Origin: Galbibacter orientalis DSM 19592
GTDB lineage: Bacteria; Bacteroidota; Bacteroidia; Flavobacteriales; Flavobacteriaceae
Direction of reading: 5' to 3'
DNA length: 64,000 nt
Assembly (NCBI RefSeq): GCF_000260115.1
Contig: NZ_JH651379.1
Location: 2,707,466-2,771,465 of the forward strand
Position numbers and translations under genes: made by a program. Under the pieces are notes generated by a model. It was not told where the DNA came from and made no database searches. It worked only from the letters and a program-made list of their open reading frames with translations. Positions 27,501 to 35,502 of the stretch are shown one piece after another (the first letter of the stretch is position 1; each line of letters starts with the position of its first letter).

Positions 27501-28975
27501 AAGAAAATAGCACCTATCATGGCAAAACCAAAAGTAAATGCCATTGGCCGAAACATTTTCCCTTCTACCCCCGTTAGAAAAAGAATGGGCGCAAATACGA
27601 TAAGAATGATAATTTGTCCAAAAAAGGCGGAACCCATCATCGTACTTCCGGCATCATAGGCTACTTCATCCATTTTAGCCTTATTAAATTTTATTTTGCC
27701 GGAACGCATCCGTTTTTGTATTTCATATACCGTACCCTCAATGATGATCACAGCACCGTCTATAATAATTCCAAAGTCAATAGCTCCCAAACTCATTAGA
27801 TTGGCCCAGACATTAAATTGCTTCATTAATATAAAAGCAAAAAGAAGTGATAAAGGAATGGTAGTCGCTGTTATAAGTCCACCTCTTAAGCTACCTAATA
27901 GTATCACCAGGGCAAAAATCACGATTAAAGCACCTTCCAGAAGATTCTGGGTCACGGTACTCGTAGTTCTTTCAATTAAAACACTTCTGTCAAGAAAGGG
28001 TTCTATTGATAAACCTTCAGGCAAAGATTGTTCTACCGTCTCCATACGATCCTGAACATTTGCAATTACTTTATTAGGATTTGCACCTTTCAACATGAGC
28101 ACCATACCGCCAACAGCTTCACGGCCGTCCTGGGTAAAAGCACCATAGCGTACCTGGCTACCAAACTGGACCTCTTCAGCTGCATCTCCAATTGTTACAG
28201 GTACTCCATTTTCATTCTTGATAACAATAGATTTTATATCATCTAGTGACCTGATTAAACCCTCACCACGGATAAAATTGGCCATATTATTTTTTTCTAT
28301 ATATGCACCGCCTGTATTAACATTATTTTTTTGCAGGGCATCGAAGACTTGGGAAATAGAAACGTTTAACGCATTCAGTTTTTCGGGATTAATGGCAATT
28401 TCATATTGTTTTATAGAGCCCCCAAATGAATTTACCTCTACTACACCTTCGACGAGGGTCATTTGACGCTTTACGATCCAATCCTGGATGGTACGCAATT
28501 CCGTAGGGGAATAAACAGTGTCATACTCTTTTTGGGGCTTTATCGTATATTGATAAATCTCACCCAAACCTGTAGTAATGGGCCCCATAGCGGGACTTCC
28601 AAATTTTTCAGGTATTTGGTCCCTGACTTCGTTCAGTTTTTCCTGAACCAGTTGACGGGGTTTGTAAATGCCCATATCGTCCTCAAAAACAATTGTAACC
28701 ACGGAAAGGCCAAACCGGGAAACAGATCGTATTTCAGTAACCCCGGGCAGGTTCCCCATGGAAAGTTCTACGGGGTAGGTCACAAATTGTTCAATATCTT
28801 CTGTGGCAAGGTTAGGGGACTGGGTGATCACCTGAACCTGGTTGTTAGTAATATCTGGTACCGATCCCAGGTTGACGGTCATCATGGACCAAATACCCGT
28901 CCCTATCAGCGCTAAGGTAAGTAATCCAATAATAAATTTATTATTAATGGAAAATGCGATTATCTTATTAATCAT
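24542..28975 (-). CDS. cusA: CusA/CzcA-type RND metal pump fused to a TolC-like outer-membrane channel
   Basis: The 1477-residue protein contains a full RND pump (residues 1 to about 1040) with the proton-relay segment AIDFGIIIDGAVIIIEG and typical start NNKFIIGLLTLALIGTGIWSM. After a linker near 1050-1090 comes a second hydrophobic signal-like segment (LATILIIGLMLGGTFSVNAQ), followed by a TolC/outer-membrane-efflux domain (about 1100-1477). Such pump-channel fusions are known in Bacteroidota and may be processed after export. Substrate is likely Cu+/Ag+ or Zn2+/Co2+. It is first after the DUF6660 gene in the operon. Confidence 0.92.
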   Translation of the reverse strand: MINKIIAFSINNKFIIGLLTLALIGTGIWSMMTVNLGSVPDITNNQVQVITQSPNLATEDIEQFVTYPVELSMGNLPGVTEIRSVSRFGLSVVTIVFEDDMGIYKPRQLVQEKLNEVRDQIPEKFGSPAMGPITTGLGEIYQYTIKPQKEYDTVYSPTELRTIQDWIVKRQMTLVEGVVEVNSFGGSIKQYEIAINPEKLNALNVSISQVFDALQKNNVNTGGAYIEKNNMANFIRGEGLIRSLDDIKSIVIKNENGVPVTIGDAAEEVQFGSQVRYGAFTQDGREAVGGMVLMLKGANPNKVIANVQDRMETVEQSLPEGLSIEPFLDRSVLIERTTSTVTQNLLEGALIVIFALVILLGSLRGGLITATTIPLSLLFAFILMKQFNVWANLMSLGAIDFGIIIDGAVIIIEGTVYEIQKRMRSGKIKFNKAKMDEVAYDAGSTMMGSAFFGQIIILIVFAPILFLTGVEGKMFRPMAFTFGFAMIGAIFLCLTYVPMMSALFMKPIQNKKNWFGKFERWLEKVSDKIIGGIQKGYMPLLKGALRLKFIVLGSAVVSLIVAGFIFSRMGGEFVPQLDEGDIAMQALIRPGSGLSETIDVSTKIEDILLENFPEVETAVARIGVADIPTDPMPMDIADMFIVLEKDMDNWTSASSKEELIEKIKEKLNEELTGVNLVFSQPVELRFNELLTGVREDVAVKLYGEDLDLLAEKADKMAEIIQTIPGVGDVNPERTSGLPQMTVRFNRKKIAQYGLDIEKINDYISAAFAGGTAGVIFEGEKRFDMVIRFDEAHRQSIDDLRTLYIDLPDGTQVPIKEVADISYVPGPMQISRDNTFRRTYVGVNARGRDVESVVNDIQQKLDEELDLPPGYYITYGGEFENLQRAKGRLQIVVPIALFLIFVLLYFALQSFSQSIMIYIAIPLAAIGGIFALWLRDMPFSISAGVGFIVLFGVAVLNGLVLINRFNSLKEEGVTSIKDRIFTGTKERIRPIMLTATTDIFGFLPMAFSSSAGAEVQRPLATVVIGGMLTATLLTLVVLPVLYTFVEKRREKKEQNKLGSSNSRSLATILIIGLMLGGTFSVNAQSDEMSSENPIQDSLQTISLEEAKEMAIQNFPQLKAAQLEIESEEVLRKTAYDFGNTQIFTGKEEVGNGSDGIYTQIGVQQQGIDVFGIAPRLKLQKERVALAENALELNTLEVEREVSRAWASVYTSKKRYRVYKKMDSIFEDIERAARIRYETEATSKLEYLATSNQGNEVKIQLEQSYRDYLKSIQRLNLWFVSDTIYDVPDLPVETLDEPLNFLVESLENHPLLQVSEQRIDVAKAVTRERKSEFLPKFQGQYGRQEIAGQSGFFQYQIGIQIPLFFGPELGRTQEAQVNRQIAEQNFYQDKIELETAYKNMREDYIKWRNSWNYYRDEALPLAKEQQGGSVLAFKEGAIDYVTFLQNIRDAIRIEVNAWSAFNDYLDSRYQLEYYLKNSN

Positions 28976-29113
28976 ATAAATAAAAATTTAATTCAGTTAA
29001 AATTCTTGATAATAATTTTGTGCCTAACAAAATCTATCAATAGGACCAAGGATCTAGTATGAGAACCAGGATTTGGTCAAAAAAGGATATAATTATCCTT
29101 TAAAAAAACTGAA

Positions 29114-29434
29114 TTAAACTTTTGGGGGATCTAAAAAGGAAAGAATAGGTTCTTCCACTGAGCTGTCAAAATGGACAAAGGCTTTTGATGGAATTTCAAT
29201 AATCAAAGCCTTGAAATTTGAAGAACCGAAATCTACTGTATGCACATGGCAGCAATGACAACTACAAAAAGGAGGGCATAAATCTGCTACTTTATCATGT
29301 GAATGGTCGATATCTAAATTCTGCGTAGCAACCACTGTTACTTCTGAATCAGAAATCACTTGTGAAGTATCACTATCATTACAGGCTAATAAGTTAAGCC
29401 CGAATATATATAGAGATAATATGATAGCGATCAT
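29114..29434 (-). CDS. DUF6660-family Cys-rich exported protein
   Basis: From the ATG at 29434 the product has 106 residues: a hydrophobic signal (MIAIILSLYIFGLNLLAC, possibly a lipoprotein) and a Cys/His cluster LCPPFCSCHCCHVH in the middle. This pattern matches DUF6660 proteins found before metal efflux operons in Flavobacteriia, where a periplasmic metal-binding role is likely. An upstream ATG at 29464 would overlap the -7 promoter box, so 29434 is preferred. The pump gene follows after 138 bp. Confidence 0.75.
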   Translation of the reverse strand: MIAIILSLYIFGLNLLACNDSDTSQVISDSEVTVVATQNLDIDHSHDKVADLCPPFCSCHCCHVHTVDFGSSNFKALIIEIPSKAFVHFDSSVEEPILSFLDPPKV

Positions 29435-29444
29435 TTTCACACTA

Positions 29445-29479
29445 CAAAGATAAAAAAAAATCAATGCACAGATTGTGCA
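29445..29479 (-). promoter_or_regulatory. promoter with TGCACA operator for the efflux operon
   Basis: On the minus strand TATCTTTG (29452-29445) matches the Bacteroidota -7 box and lies 10 bp before the DUF6660 start. A perfect palindrome, TGCACA-GAT-TGTGCA, covers 29465-29479, inside the region between the -7 and -33 elements. A repressor bound there would block transcription. One of the two Fur proteins or an outside regulator is the likely ligand. Confidence 0.6.
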
Positions 29480-29614
29480 ATGATATAATGAGTACGTTTT
29501 TAAAGTATATTCAATTATTTCAAATCTTGAAATAATCGCGAAAATCTATACCACAATGAACAGCCAAAATACAATAATTATGTCCCCGATCATCCAATTG
29601 TTATTTTTGTTCCA

Positions 29615-29878
29615 TTAGTAGTTCTTTGCTTTTATCAAACACTTCGCTTTTACATCTTCAGGAACAAGCCTTCCGATGAAATAAATCCCAATCGGTATTA
29701 AGATTAGGCTGTCAAGATATCCAATTATCGGGATGAAGTCAGGAATAATGTCAATTGGACTTAACGCATAACCGATAATTATAAAAATCGAAAGTTCGGC
29801 TTACCAGGGAGTTCGCTTTTCTTTCGAAGTCAAATGGAGCATCACTATTCGCTGCTTTAGGTTCTTCCCCAGGTTTTT
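29615..29878 (-). pseudogene. DUF1232 (YkvA-like) pseudogene
   Basis: The minus strand encodes the diagnostic DUF1232 stretch IIIGYALSPIDIIPDFIPII followed by GYLDSLILIP, preceded by a KRTPW segment. The codon after PW is TAA where the family has Tyr (KTPWYAK). Upstream there is a TGA instead of a start codon. The gene is therefore dead by nonsense mutation and loss of its 5' end. It lies between the metal island and the first recombinase unit. Confidence 0.75.
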
Positions 29879-30016
29879 AGATTTTCAATAATACATTAGG
29901 CCTGTTCAAAATACTTAAGAATTGTTGCACAAAGGGGGAGCCAAATAGAATTTGATTCTATTTATTGTCTTTTAGTTTAAGATAATCATATATCTTTGCA
30001 TTTACGAATAAAATCG

Positions 30017-30033
30017 GTGCAAAGGTTACCTAT
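30017..30033 (+). repeat. left direct repeat flanking the first recombinase unit
   Basis: GTGCAAAGGTTACCTAT here matches GTGCAACGGTTACCTTT at 31848-31864 in 15 of 17 positions. The two bracket the tyrosine recombinase gene and could be attachment sites. A second GGTTACC follows 5 bp later, inside a larger AATAAAATC/GATTTTATT inverted repeat. Confidence 0.4.
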
Positions 30034-30104
30034 CCGGTTACCTGATTTTATTGAAACAGTGTAAGTGTCTGGTTATTAAAATATTGTCTAGTGGTAATTT
30101 AGTT

Positions 30105-30238
30105 CTGCCACCCCGACTAACCTAGAAATAGGTCAAAACAAAACACTGTTAATCTTTTGATTTTCAGTGTTTTTTGTTTTTTATGCATTTGTTTGATTTC
30201 ATTTAAAACCATATAAAAGGTGTGCAATTCGGTGTGCA
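30105..30238 (+). other. shared recombinase-upstream motifs (CTGCCACCCCGAC and GTGTGCA doublet)
   Basis: CTGCCACCCCGAC at 30105-30117 and the doublet GTGTGCAATTCGGTGTGCA near 30220-30238 recur upstream of the second recombinase (46048-46060 and about 45968-45986). The doublet appears again, inverted, near 47610. The pairing with two related recombinases suggests core and arm sites, although no crossover can be mapped from sequence. Confidence 0.45.
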
Positions 30239-30330
30239 ATGTTTCATCAAAATTGTACTATCTTTATAGGACTTTCGAGTATGATTTGACTTTCGATTTA
30301 ACACTATTGTTTAACTCAAAGTCATTGAAA

Positions 30331-31581
30331 ATGAAAACAAAACACACTTTTACGGTAATTTTCTTTACTAGAAAATCAAGAAGTAATCCCAAACAACTTT
30401 CTATTTATGTACGGATTACGATTAACGGAAAACGATCAGAAATCAGTTTAAAAAGAAGCATTCCTTCCAAAGATTGGGACAACAACAAAAGCCGAGGCAG
30501 AGGCAGTTCGCAAAAGGTAAGAACCCTAAACACTTATTTAGACGAGGTATATAACAAGCTTTTGGAATGTCATAAAGAACTTTTGGTAGAAGATAAGTTT
30601 ATATCTTCAGAAGCTATCAAAGCGCGGTATTTGGGAGAGGATGATAATAGTAAAACCTTACGGGAACTTATTGCATACCATCACGGTAATATGGCATTTG
30701 CCCTGAAAAAGGGCACAATGAAAAATTATTACACTACCGAGAAATACTTGTACAAATTCCTGCTTAAGAAAAGAAGATTAAAGGACATTTATCTAAAACA
30801 ATTGAACTACGAATTTGTAACTGATTTTGAACATTTTCTTCGTAATTACAAGAATTCCAAGAAACAACTCATGTTGAGTAATAATGGGGTTATGAAACAT
30901 TTGGAACGTTTCAAAAAAATGGTAAACCTTGCCGTTAAACTAGAATGGATGCACAAAAACCCGTTTAACCAATTCCAATTAAAGTACCAGAAATACGATA
31001 GAGCATTTTTAAGTGAGAGAGAACTGGAACTATTAGAAAGTACAGAATTTAAAAATGAAAGGTTACAGCGAGTAAAAGATTGCTTTCTGTTTTCCTGCTA
31101 TACAGGCTTGTCTTATATAGATGTAAAGGAGCTTACCGAAGACAATATCGTAAAGGGTATCGATGACAGGTATTGGATATATACCAAAAGAGAAAAAACC
31201 GATGAATGTGTTAAAGTACCATTACTGCCTAAAGCGTTGGAGATTATTGAAAAATATAGAGCCTTACAAAAAGAAGACTATACAGATGGTCTATTACCCA
31301 TAAGTTCTAACCAAAAGACCAATAAATACTTGAAGGAGATAGCAGGATTATGCAACATCCATAAGAATATTACATTTCACGTTGCCCGGCATACCTTTGC
31401 CACAACCATAATGCTTTCCAATGGTGTTCCTATTGAAACGGTGTCAAAATTATTAGGACATTCCAAGCTTACGACAACACAGTTATATGCAAGGGTAATA
31501 GAAACAAAAATTAGTGAGGATATTTCCAATTTATTGGAGAGATTTAAAATAAGAGGTAAAAAATTAAAGGCCAAAAGCTAA
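30331..31581 (+). CDS. tyrosine recombinase, first unit
   Basis: From the ATG at 30331 the product has 416 residues with an N-terminal arm-binding domain, a SAM-like core-binding domain and a catalytic domain. Catalytic residues appear in CYTGLSYIDVKEL (Arg replaced in the usual G-[LM]-R position by Ser-Tyr, as in many Bacteroidota integrases), HVARHTFATT and LGHSKLTTTQLYARV. It is close to the recombinase at 46290-47543 in length and pattern. The longer frame from 30220 adds a leader without homology and is not used. Confidence 0.85.
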   Translation: MKTKHTFTVIFFTRKSRSNPKQLSIYVRITINGKRSEISLKRSIPSKDWDNNKSRGRGSSQKVRTLNTYLDEVYNKLLECHKELLVEDKFISSEAIKARYLGEDDNSKTLRELIAYHHGNMAFALKKGTMKNYYTTEKYLYKFLLKKRRLKDIYLKQLNYEFVTDFEHFLRNYKNSKKQLMLSNNGVMKHLERFKKMVNLAVKLEWMHKNPFNQFQLKYQKYDRAFLSERELELLESTEFKNERLQRVKDCFLFSCYTGLSYIDVKELTEDNIVKGIDDRYWIYTKREKTDECVKVPLLPKALEIIEKYRALQKEDYTDGLLPISSNQKTNKYLKEIAGLCNIHKNITFHVARHTFATTIMLSNGVPIETVSKLLGHSKLTTTQLYARVIETKISEDISNLLERFKIRGKKLKAKS

Positions 31582-31847
31582 GTTAATGAGAGTTTTGAAT
31601 TGTTCAGTTTTAAGGGAAGCATACATGCCAGTGTCTTATAACCTCAAAAAATACCTGAAGTTCCCCCAAAAATATGCTAAAAGTGGAATAGGAAGCCTAA
31701 AAGTCTCTTCTTCTTTTTTAAAAACCTTACTTAAACACATTCTATGCTGTTTTAAGCACTCTGATTTTAACGTACAACTTAATTGGGCGGTAAAATAAAA
31801 CCCTTAAAGGGCTTAAATCTATCTTATTTTTATAAAATTAATGGCTT

Positions 31848-31864
31848 GTGCAACGGTTACCTTT
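31848..31864 (+). repeat. right direct repeat flanking the first recombinase unit
   Basis: GTGCAACGGTTACCTTT is the partner of the repeat at 30017. On the minus strand it contains AACCGTT, the same core seen at other cassette-like boundaries in this window (33673, 59765). Confidence 0.4.
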
Positions 31865-31878
31865 GCTAGCGTGCGTTA

Positions 31879-33645
31879 CTATATAAATCTTTTCCAAATT
31901 TCCTTTTCTTTATCTCTTTTTACCTCAATGGTATTTGTAGAATGTCTTTCGTAATATTTGTTTTCAAATCGAGCAGGCTCATCTAAAGCCTCAATCTTCA
32001 AAATCATTACAGATTTTCCATAATATTTGAAGTAGTCAATATTGCGTAAAATTTGGTCTTTATAATTACTTGGGGTAATATCAATTCTTGAAATTATATT
32101 TTCGATTTTTTCTCGATACTTTTCGTCACTCGGATAATTTTTCACTTCTGCATCTAAGCCTGTGACATAAAAGTCTTTGTACTGCTTTGAATTTATTTTA
32201 TAAAAATCCTCAAATCTATTTTTGTCTTTTAGGCCATCTGCTACACCTATTACAATATATCCAATACTATTCCTGCCTGCATTAGCTATGGCAGTTAAAG
32301 TTCGTATCATTTTGGTTAAACTTTGTTCATCAAATTCATTTCCTTTTGTCAATCGGTGAGTACCAATTTTAAAGTCATAACTGGTGTTTTCAGTTTTGGA
32401 AGCACCCAAAAGACCTTCCAATTTCATAACTCCATTGTTTAAAACAGGGTCAGTTTCGCTTCTATTTATAAAATAAGGGTTGCAAATCCCTTTAATGGCA
32501 TTAATTGCGTCCTCTCTTGGTCCAGATAAGTTAAGTTCTTCTGCATTACTTGTTATAAACTTATCTCCAACTCCTTCAAAGGCTTTAGCTAATTTTTTGT
32601 GGTCATTTATTATTTTTTGTTCTTTAACTAACATATCATAAAATGTCAAAAAGACCACTTGAAATGACCGATTAACATATTTTGTTCGTTTTTTGAACAA
32701 CGTTTTTTCAAAATTTGACCCTGTTGATTCAAAGGTTTTTCTGAATTCACTATATACCGCCTGAAATGTATTAATAATGTAATCGTTACCCATTTTTTTT
32801 ATTTTATCATCAACAATCTTGTGTCTAGACTTATCTTGTGAGTAAAAATTATCAATATTGCCAGCAGTAGCTGAAGGTCTTGGGTTCAAAAGAATAGCAC
32901 CTAACAAATGAGCGACCATTTCTTCATCTCGAGACTGTCTAATGTTTTTGTTTGATACGAGATTGTGTTTTCTCCAAAATATTCCGCCCATATCAATTCC
33001 ATACTTTAAACTTTTGTTATTTATTGATATGGACTTCATATTATTTAGTAGTAATTTGTCACTTACAGAAACATCTCCACGAATGCTCTCAGAAATTTTC
33101 CGAACTAAATAACCAAAAGAATTATCGAGCCCAGCTTGTCTCAATTCTTGATTGGATAAATGACGACCATTAGAATTGATTCTTTTAAATATGTCGTCAA
33201 TAATGCTATCATTTTCAATACTTGTAACGGATAAAGGAATTGGATAGCTTGCAATGTTTTTACACAACTCTCTATCTAAAACTGGTTGTTTTTGTCGAAG
33301 CTTCTTGCTATCCTTTAAAAGTTTTGTGCTAGCAATAGTTTCCAAATCAAAATATTTTCCATTTAGTGTGAATTCTCCTTCGATAAAGGTTGTAATCGCA
33401 TCAAGTCTTTGCATTCCATCAATAATTTCAAAGCATTTGGATTTTTTGTATTTAACTTCCGCAACTAAAATTAAGGGGACTGGTAAATTCAGAGACAATG
33501 AATCGATGAATGCTTTCTTTTCTTTTATTGTCCAAACTAATTTTCTTTGATATCTTCTATTAACAAGTAGCTTTTCATTTTGGTAATAGTCGAATATAGT
33601 TTCAACTGTTTCTGGTCGGATGGTTAATTTTTTTGATATTTCCAT
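31879..33645 (-). CDS. DUF262-AlbA_2 fusion, putative defence protein
   Basis: The 588-residue protein has an N-terminal DUF262 (ParB-like) domain with NRRYQRKLVWTIKEKKAFIDS and the hallmark IIDGMQRLDAI near residues 72-82, as in GmrS/GmrSD-type nucleases. The C-terminal third is an AlbA_2/Schlafen-like domain: TSYDFKIGTHRL, then IRTLTAIANAGRNSIGYIVIGVAD. DUF262 proteins often act in defence against modified phage DNA. The fusion with AlbA_2 is less common. Its ATG follows an AACCGTT core by 21 nt, as expected for a single-gene cassette. Confidence 0.75.
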   Translation of the reverse strand: MEISKKLTIRPETVETIFDYYQNEKLLVNRRYQRKLVWTIKEKKAFIDSLSLNLPVPLILVAEVKYKKSKCFEIIDGMQRLDAITTFIEGEFTLNGKYFDLETIASTKLLKDSKKLRQKQPVLDRELCKNIASYPIPLSVTSIENDSIIDDIFKRINSNGRHLSNQELRQAGLDNSFGYLVRKISESIRGDVSVSDKLLLNNMKSISINNKSLKYGIDMGGIFWRKHNLVSNKNIRQSRDEEMVAHLLGAILLNPRPSATAGNIDNFYSQDKSRHKIVDDKIKKMGNDYIINTFQAVYSEFRKTFESTGSNFEKTLFKKRTKYVNRSFQVVFLTFYDMLVKEQKIINDHKKLAKAFEGVGDKFITSNAEELNLSGPREDAINAIKGICNPYFINRSETDPVLNNGVMKLEGLLGASKTENTSYDFKIGTHRLTKGNEFDEQSLTKMIRTLTAIANAGRNSIGYIVIGVADGLKDKNRFEDFYKINSKQYKDFYVTGLDAEVKNYPSDEKYREKIENIISRIDITPSNYKDQILRNIDYFKYYGKSVMILKIEALDEPARFENKYYERHSTNTIEVKRDKEKEIWKRFI

Positions 33646-33718
33646 TGGTTGGTTTTAATGCACGCTAACGGTTCCTGTGAGAGGTTTAGGGGTGAGATTC
33701 CCCTTTACCTACTCGACT

Positions 33719-34165
33719 TTATTCCACGTTTAGTACTTCAATCGTTTGATTTAATTCAGGTGGATTTTTAATTCGCACGTTTATTTTCGTGTAATTCCAT
33801 TCGCTTTTTATTCGGTCTGCTGAAATATCTAAACTCGCTTTTCCTTCAGTCCCAACAATCCGAACAGATGAATTTACAGTTTTGTTATCATTCGAGTATT
33901 CAACTTGTCCTTCTAAAATCGCGAGTTTGTCAATCGGCTCAATTTCACCCAGTAATTCCGTTACTCTTATATCGGATTTAGCTTTTTCGAGTGCGTTTTC
34001 ATAAAGTTCAGTATCGGCATATGCTTGAGCCAAATCAGTTGTAATTCCGCCCATTCCAGATGAGAAAAAAATCACGAGTGAAATTATCATTATTCCGCTT
34101 ACTGGAACGAGCCATTTCCAGTTTAGTTTCCACCAACTTTTTTGTTCAATCAGTTCGTTATTCAT
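33719..34165 (-). CDS. Coa1-like membrane protein
   Basis: The 148-residue product has one N-terminal transmembrane helix (LVPVSGIMIISLVIFFSS) and a compact beta-rich periplasmic part (AKSDIRVTELLGEIEPIDKL). This resembles bacterial members of the cytochrome oxidase assembly factor Coa1 family, often with a C-terminal IKV-type strand pattern. In mobile regions these are probably not respiratory factors; the role here is unknown. It is a single-gene unit between two AACG-containing boundaries. Confidence 0.65.
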   Translation of the reverse strand: MNNELIEQKSWWKLNWKWLVPVSGIMIISLVIFFSSGMGGITTDLAQAYADTELYENALEKAKSDIRVTELLGEIEPIDKLAILEGQVEYSNDNKTVNSSVRIVGTEGKASLDISADRIKSEWNYTKINVRIKNPPELNQTIEVLNVE

Positions 34166-34279
34166 CTCGGTTTTTTATTAGTCACAGGTTTAATTATTCC
34201 ACCAAAATTTTCTCGCTTGCACGATTTTTTTCAAATGGTGGGCAACGTCTGTATAAACACATATCATGTATTTATCTTT

Positions 34280-34311
34280 ATTATATTTATTTGAACTAAA
34301 ATAAATATAAT
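34280..34311. terminator. AT-rich perfect hairpin
   Basis: ATTATATTTATTT (34280-34292) and AAATAAATATAAT (34299-34311) form a perfect 13 bp stem with a 6 nt loop. It lies in a 370 bp gap between the Coa1-like gene and the HEPN module and may act as a bidirectional terminator. Apart from this, 34312-34530 shows no feature I can support. Confidence 0.45.
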
Positions 34312-34541
34312 CCTTTCAAATTAAGTAATTTTTCTAAGAAAGAAAGCATTTTATAGATATAAGTATCTTTAATACTAAGCTAAATAAACTCCTTAAGCAT
34401 AAAAATTACTTAACAAAGAAAACTAAAAATTAAATATTATCATTACGGAAATCCTCATTTTGTATTTTAAAAAGTAGCTTTTCAGGAATATTAAATGAAG
34501 AACTATGATATTTAATCTATTCAAGTGGACAAAGGGGGTAT

Positions 34542-34573
34542 AGCAAGAGGGTAACACGCTAAAGCCATGTTAC
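34542..34573 (+). other. oriT-like core hairpin, copy 2
   Basis: AGCAAGAGGGTAACACGC is identical to the core at 6263-6280. It continues into GTAACA-C-GCT-AA-AGC-CA-TGTTAC, a double hairpin with perfect 6 bp outer arms. No relaxase gene is close. It sits at the outer end of module A. Confidence 0.6.
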
Positions 34574-34657
34574 TGGTTTTCATTTTCTCGAAATTCCCTT
34601 TATTTATAGGAGTTATCGGCGATTTTCACACATTTTATTTTACCCTATTTTATTTCA

Positions 34658-34855
34658 TTTTACAGTAAAAACCTGCTCATGCCTATAAAACCCGTAGATT
34701 TTTACAGTAAAAAGTATGATTTCGCATGTCTGTTCTATATAAATTTCAGATGTATTTTAAGAAAATTTCTTGAAATGAATTTAGGTGTTTTCGAAAGGTT
34801 TTTTACTAAAAAATGCGCTCAGCCTTTTAAAACTAGGGTGTTTTTTAGTAAAAAA
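34658..34855. repeat. two pairs of 42 bp-phased palindromes, module A
   Basis: TTTTACAGTAAAA occurs with centres at 34664 and 34706. TTTTTTACTAAAAAA and its reverse complement are centred at 34806 and 34848. Both pairs are exactly 42 bp apart, and the second pair can form a hairpin. The same arrangement and spacing are conserved in module B. Confidence 0.7.
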
Positions 34856-34857
34856 TG

Positions 34858-34885
34858 AATAGGAAGCCTTTTTAGACTTCCTATT
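34858..34885 (-). terminator. terminator in the module A tail
   Basis: AATAGGAAG pairs with CTTCCTATT around a 10 nt loop, and T/A-rich sequence lies on both sides. It is downstream of the three-gene operon on the minus strand and conserved in module B. Confidence 0.7.
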
Positions 34886-35121
34886 TAATTTGTAGTTGAG
34901 AGAACTTTAAAAGCCTGCCTAGCTTCAATGTAGAGTTTTTAAGTAAATGTTTCTTATCTCGAAACATTATAGTATTTTAATAGCTCCTATAAAATCCCAT
35001 TCAAAAAATAGTATTAGTTATGGTAAGATTTGGGGGTGATTTTCGATTTCTTAGAAATCTCGTTTTTCAACTGTAGAGTGAAACGCTATTTTTAATATTT
35101 TAAATGGTGTTATTAAGTATT

Positions 35122-35502
35122 CTACTTTAAAGCCTCAGGAAAATATCTATGTTCAATATCATTTTCTAGAATCGCTTTGATACGTTCGTATTTAAAGATA
35201 TCATCAAACGGAAGTAGTTCAATAATCATTTGCAAAACCATCTGAACACTATCTTTAGCTGTTTTATGGCGTAGCATAGCAGTGTAAAATTCCGCATTAC
35301 CGTCTAATGCTAAAATACAGACTTCTAGTAAAGCTGAAACTTGCAATAAATGCTCTTCATGGCTTTCAACATTAAAACTTCCTTCCATGAACTTGCGGTT
35401 TCCGTAATTCTTAGGTTGTAGACCATGATGCTTTTCAGCAATGATATCCCTCATTACCTGTAATTCTCTTTTTTTGCGATTTTTTAGTTTCTTCTTCTTC
35501 AT
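35122..35502 (-). CDS. module A gene 3: small protein with VCIxAL/LLPF domain
   Basis: The 126-residue product has a Lys/Arg-rich start (KKKKLKNRKKRELQ) and a helical domain with ISALLEVCILALDG followed by MIIELLPFDD. The same pattern is present in module gene 2 and in the C-terminus of module gene 1, so all three share a domain of about 90 residues. I know no named family for it. The start overlaps the gene 2 stop by 4 nt (ATGA), implying coupled translation. Its copy in module B is about 97% identical. Confidence 0.75.
   Translation of the reverse strand: MKKKKLKNRKKRELQVMRDIIAEKHHGLQPKNYGNRKFMEGSFNVESHEEHLLQVSALLEVCILALDGNAEFYTAMLRHKTAKDSVQMVLQMIIELLPFDDIFKYERIKAILENDIEHRYFPEALK

Noticed and set aside
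30000-30060. Hairpin with GGTTACC as a riboswitch
   Set aside because: The same GGTTACC signals occur at the second recombinase and at the right repeat, so recombination sites explain them better than an RNA switch.
31586-31798. 70-codon plus-strand frame after recombinase 1
   Set aside because: No recognisable motif; the composition looks random. The gap to the DUF262 gene holds only the repeat at 31848.
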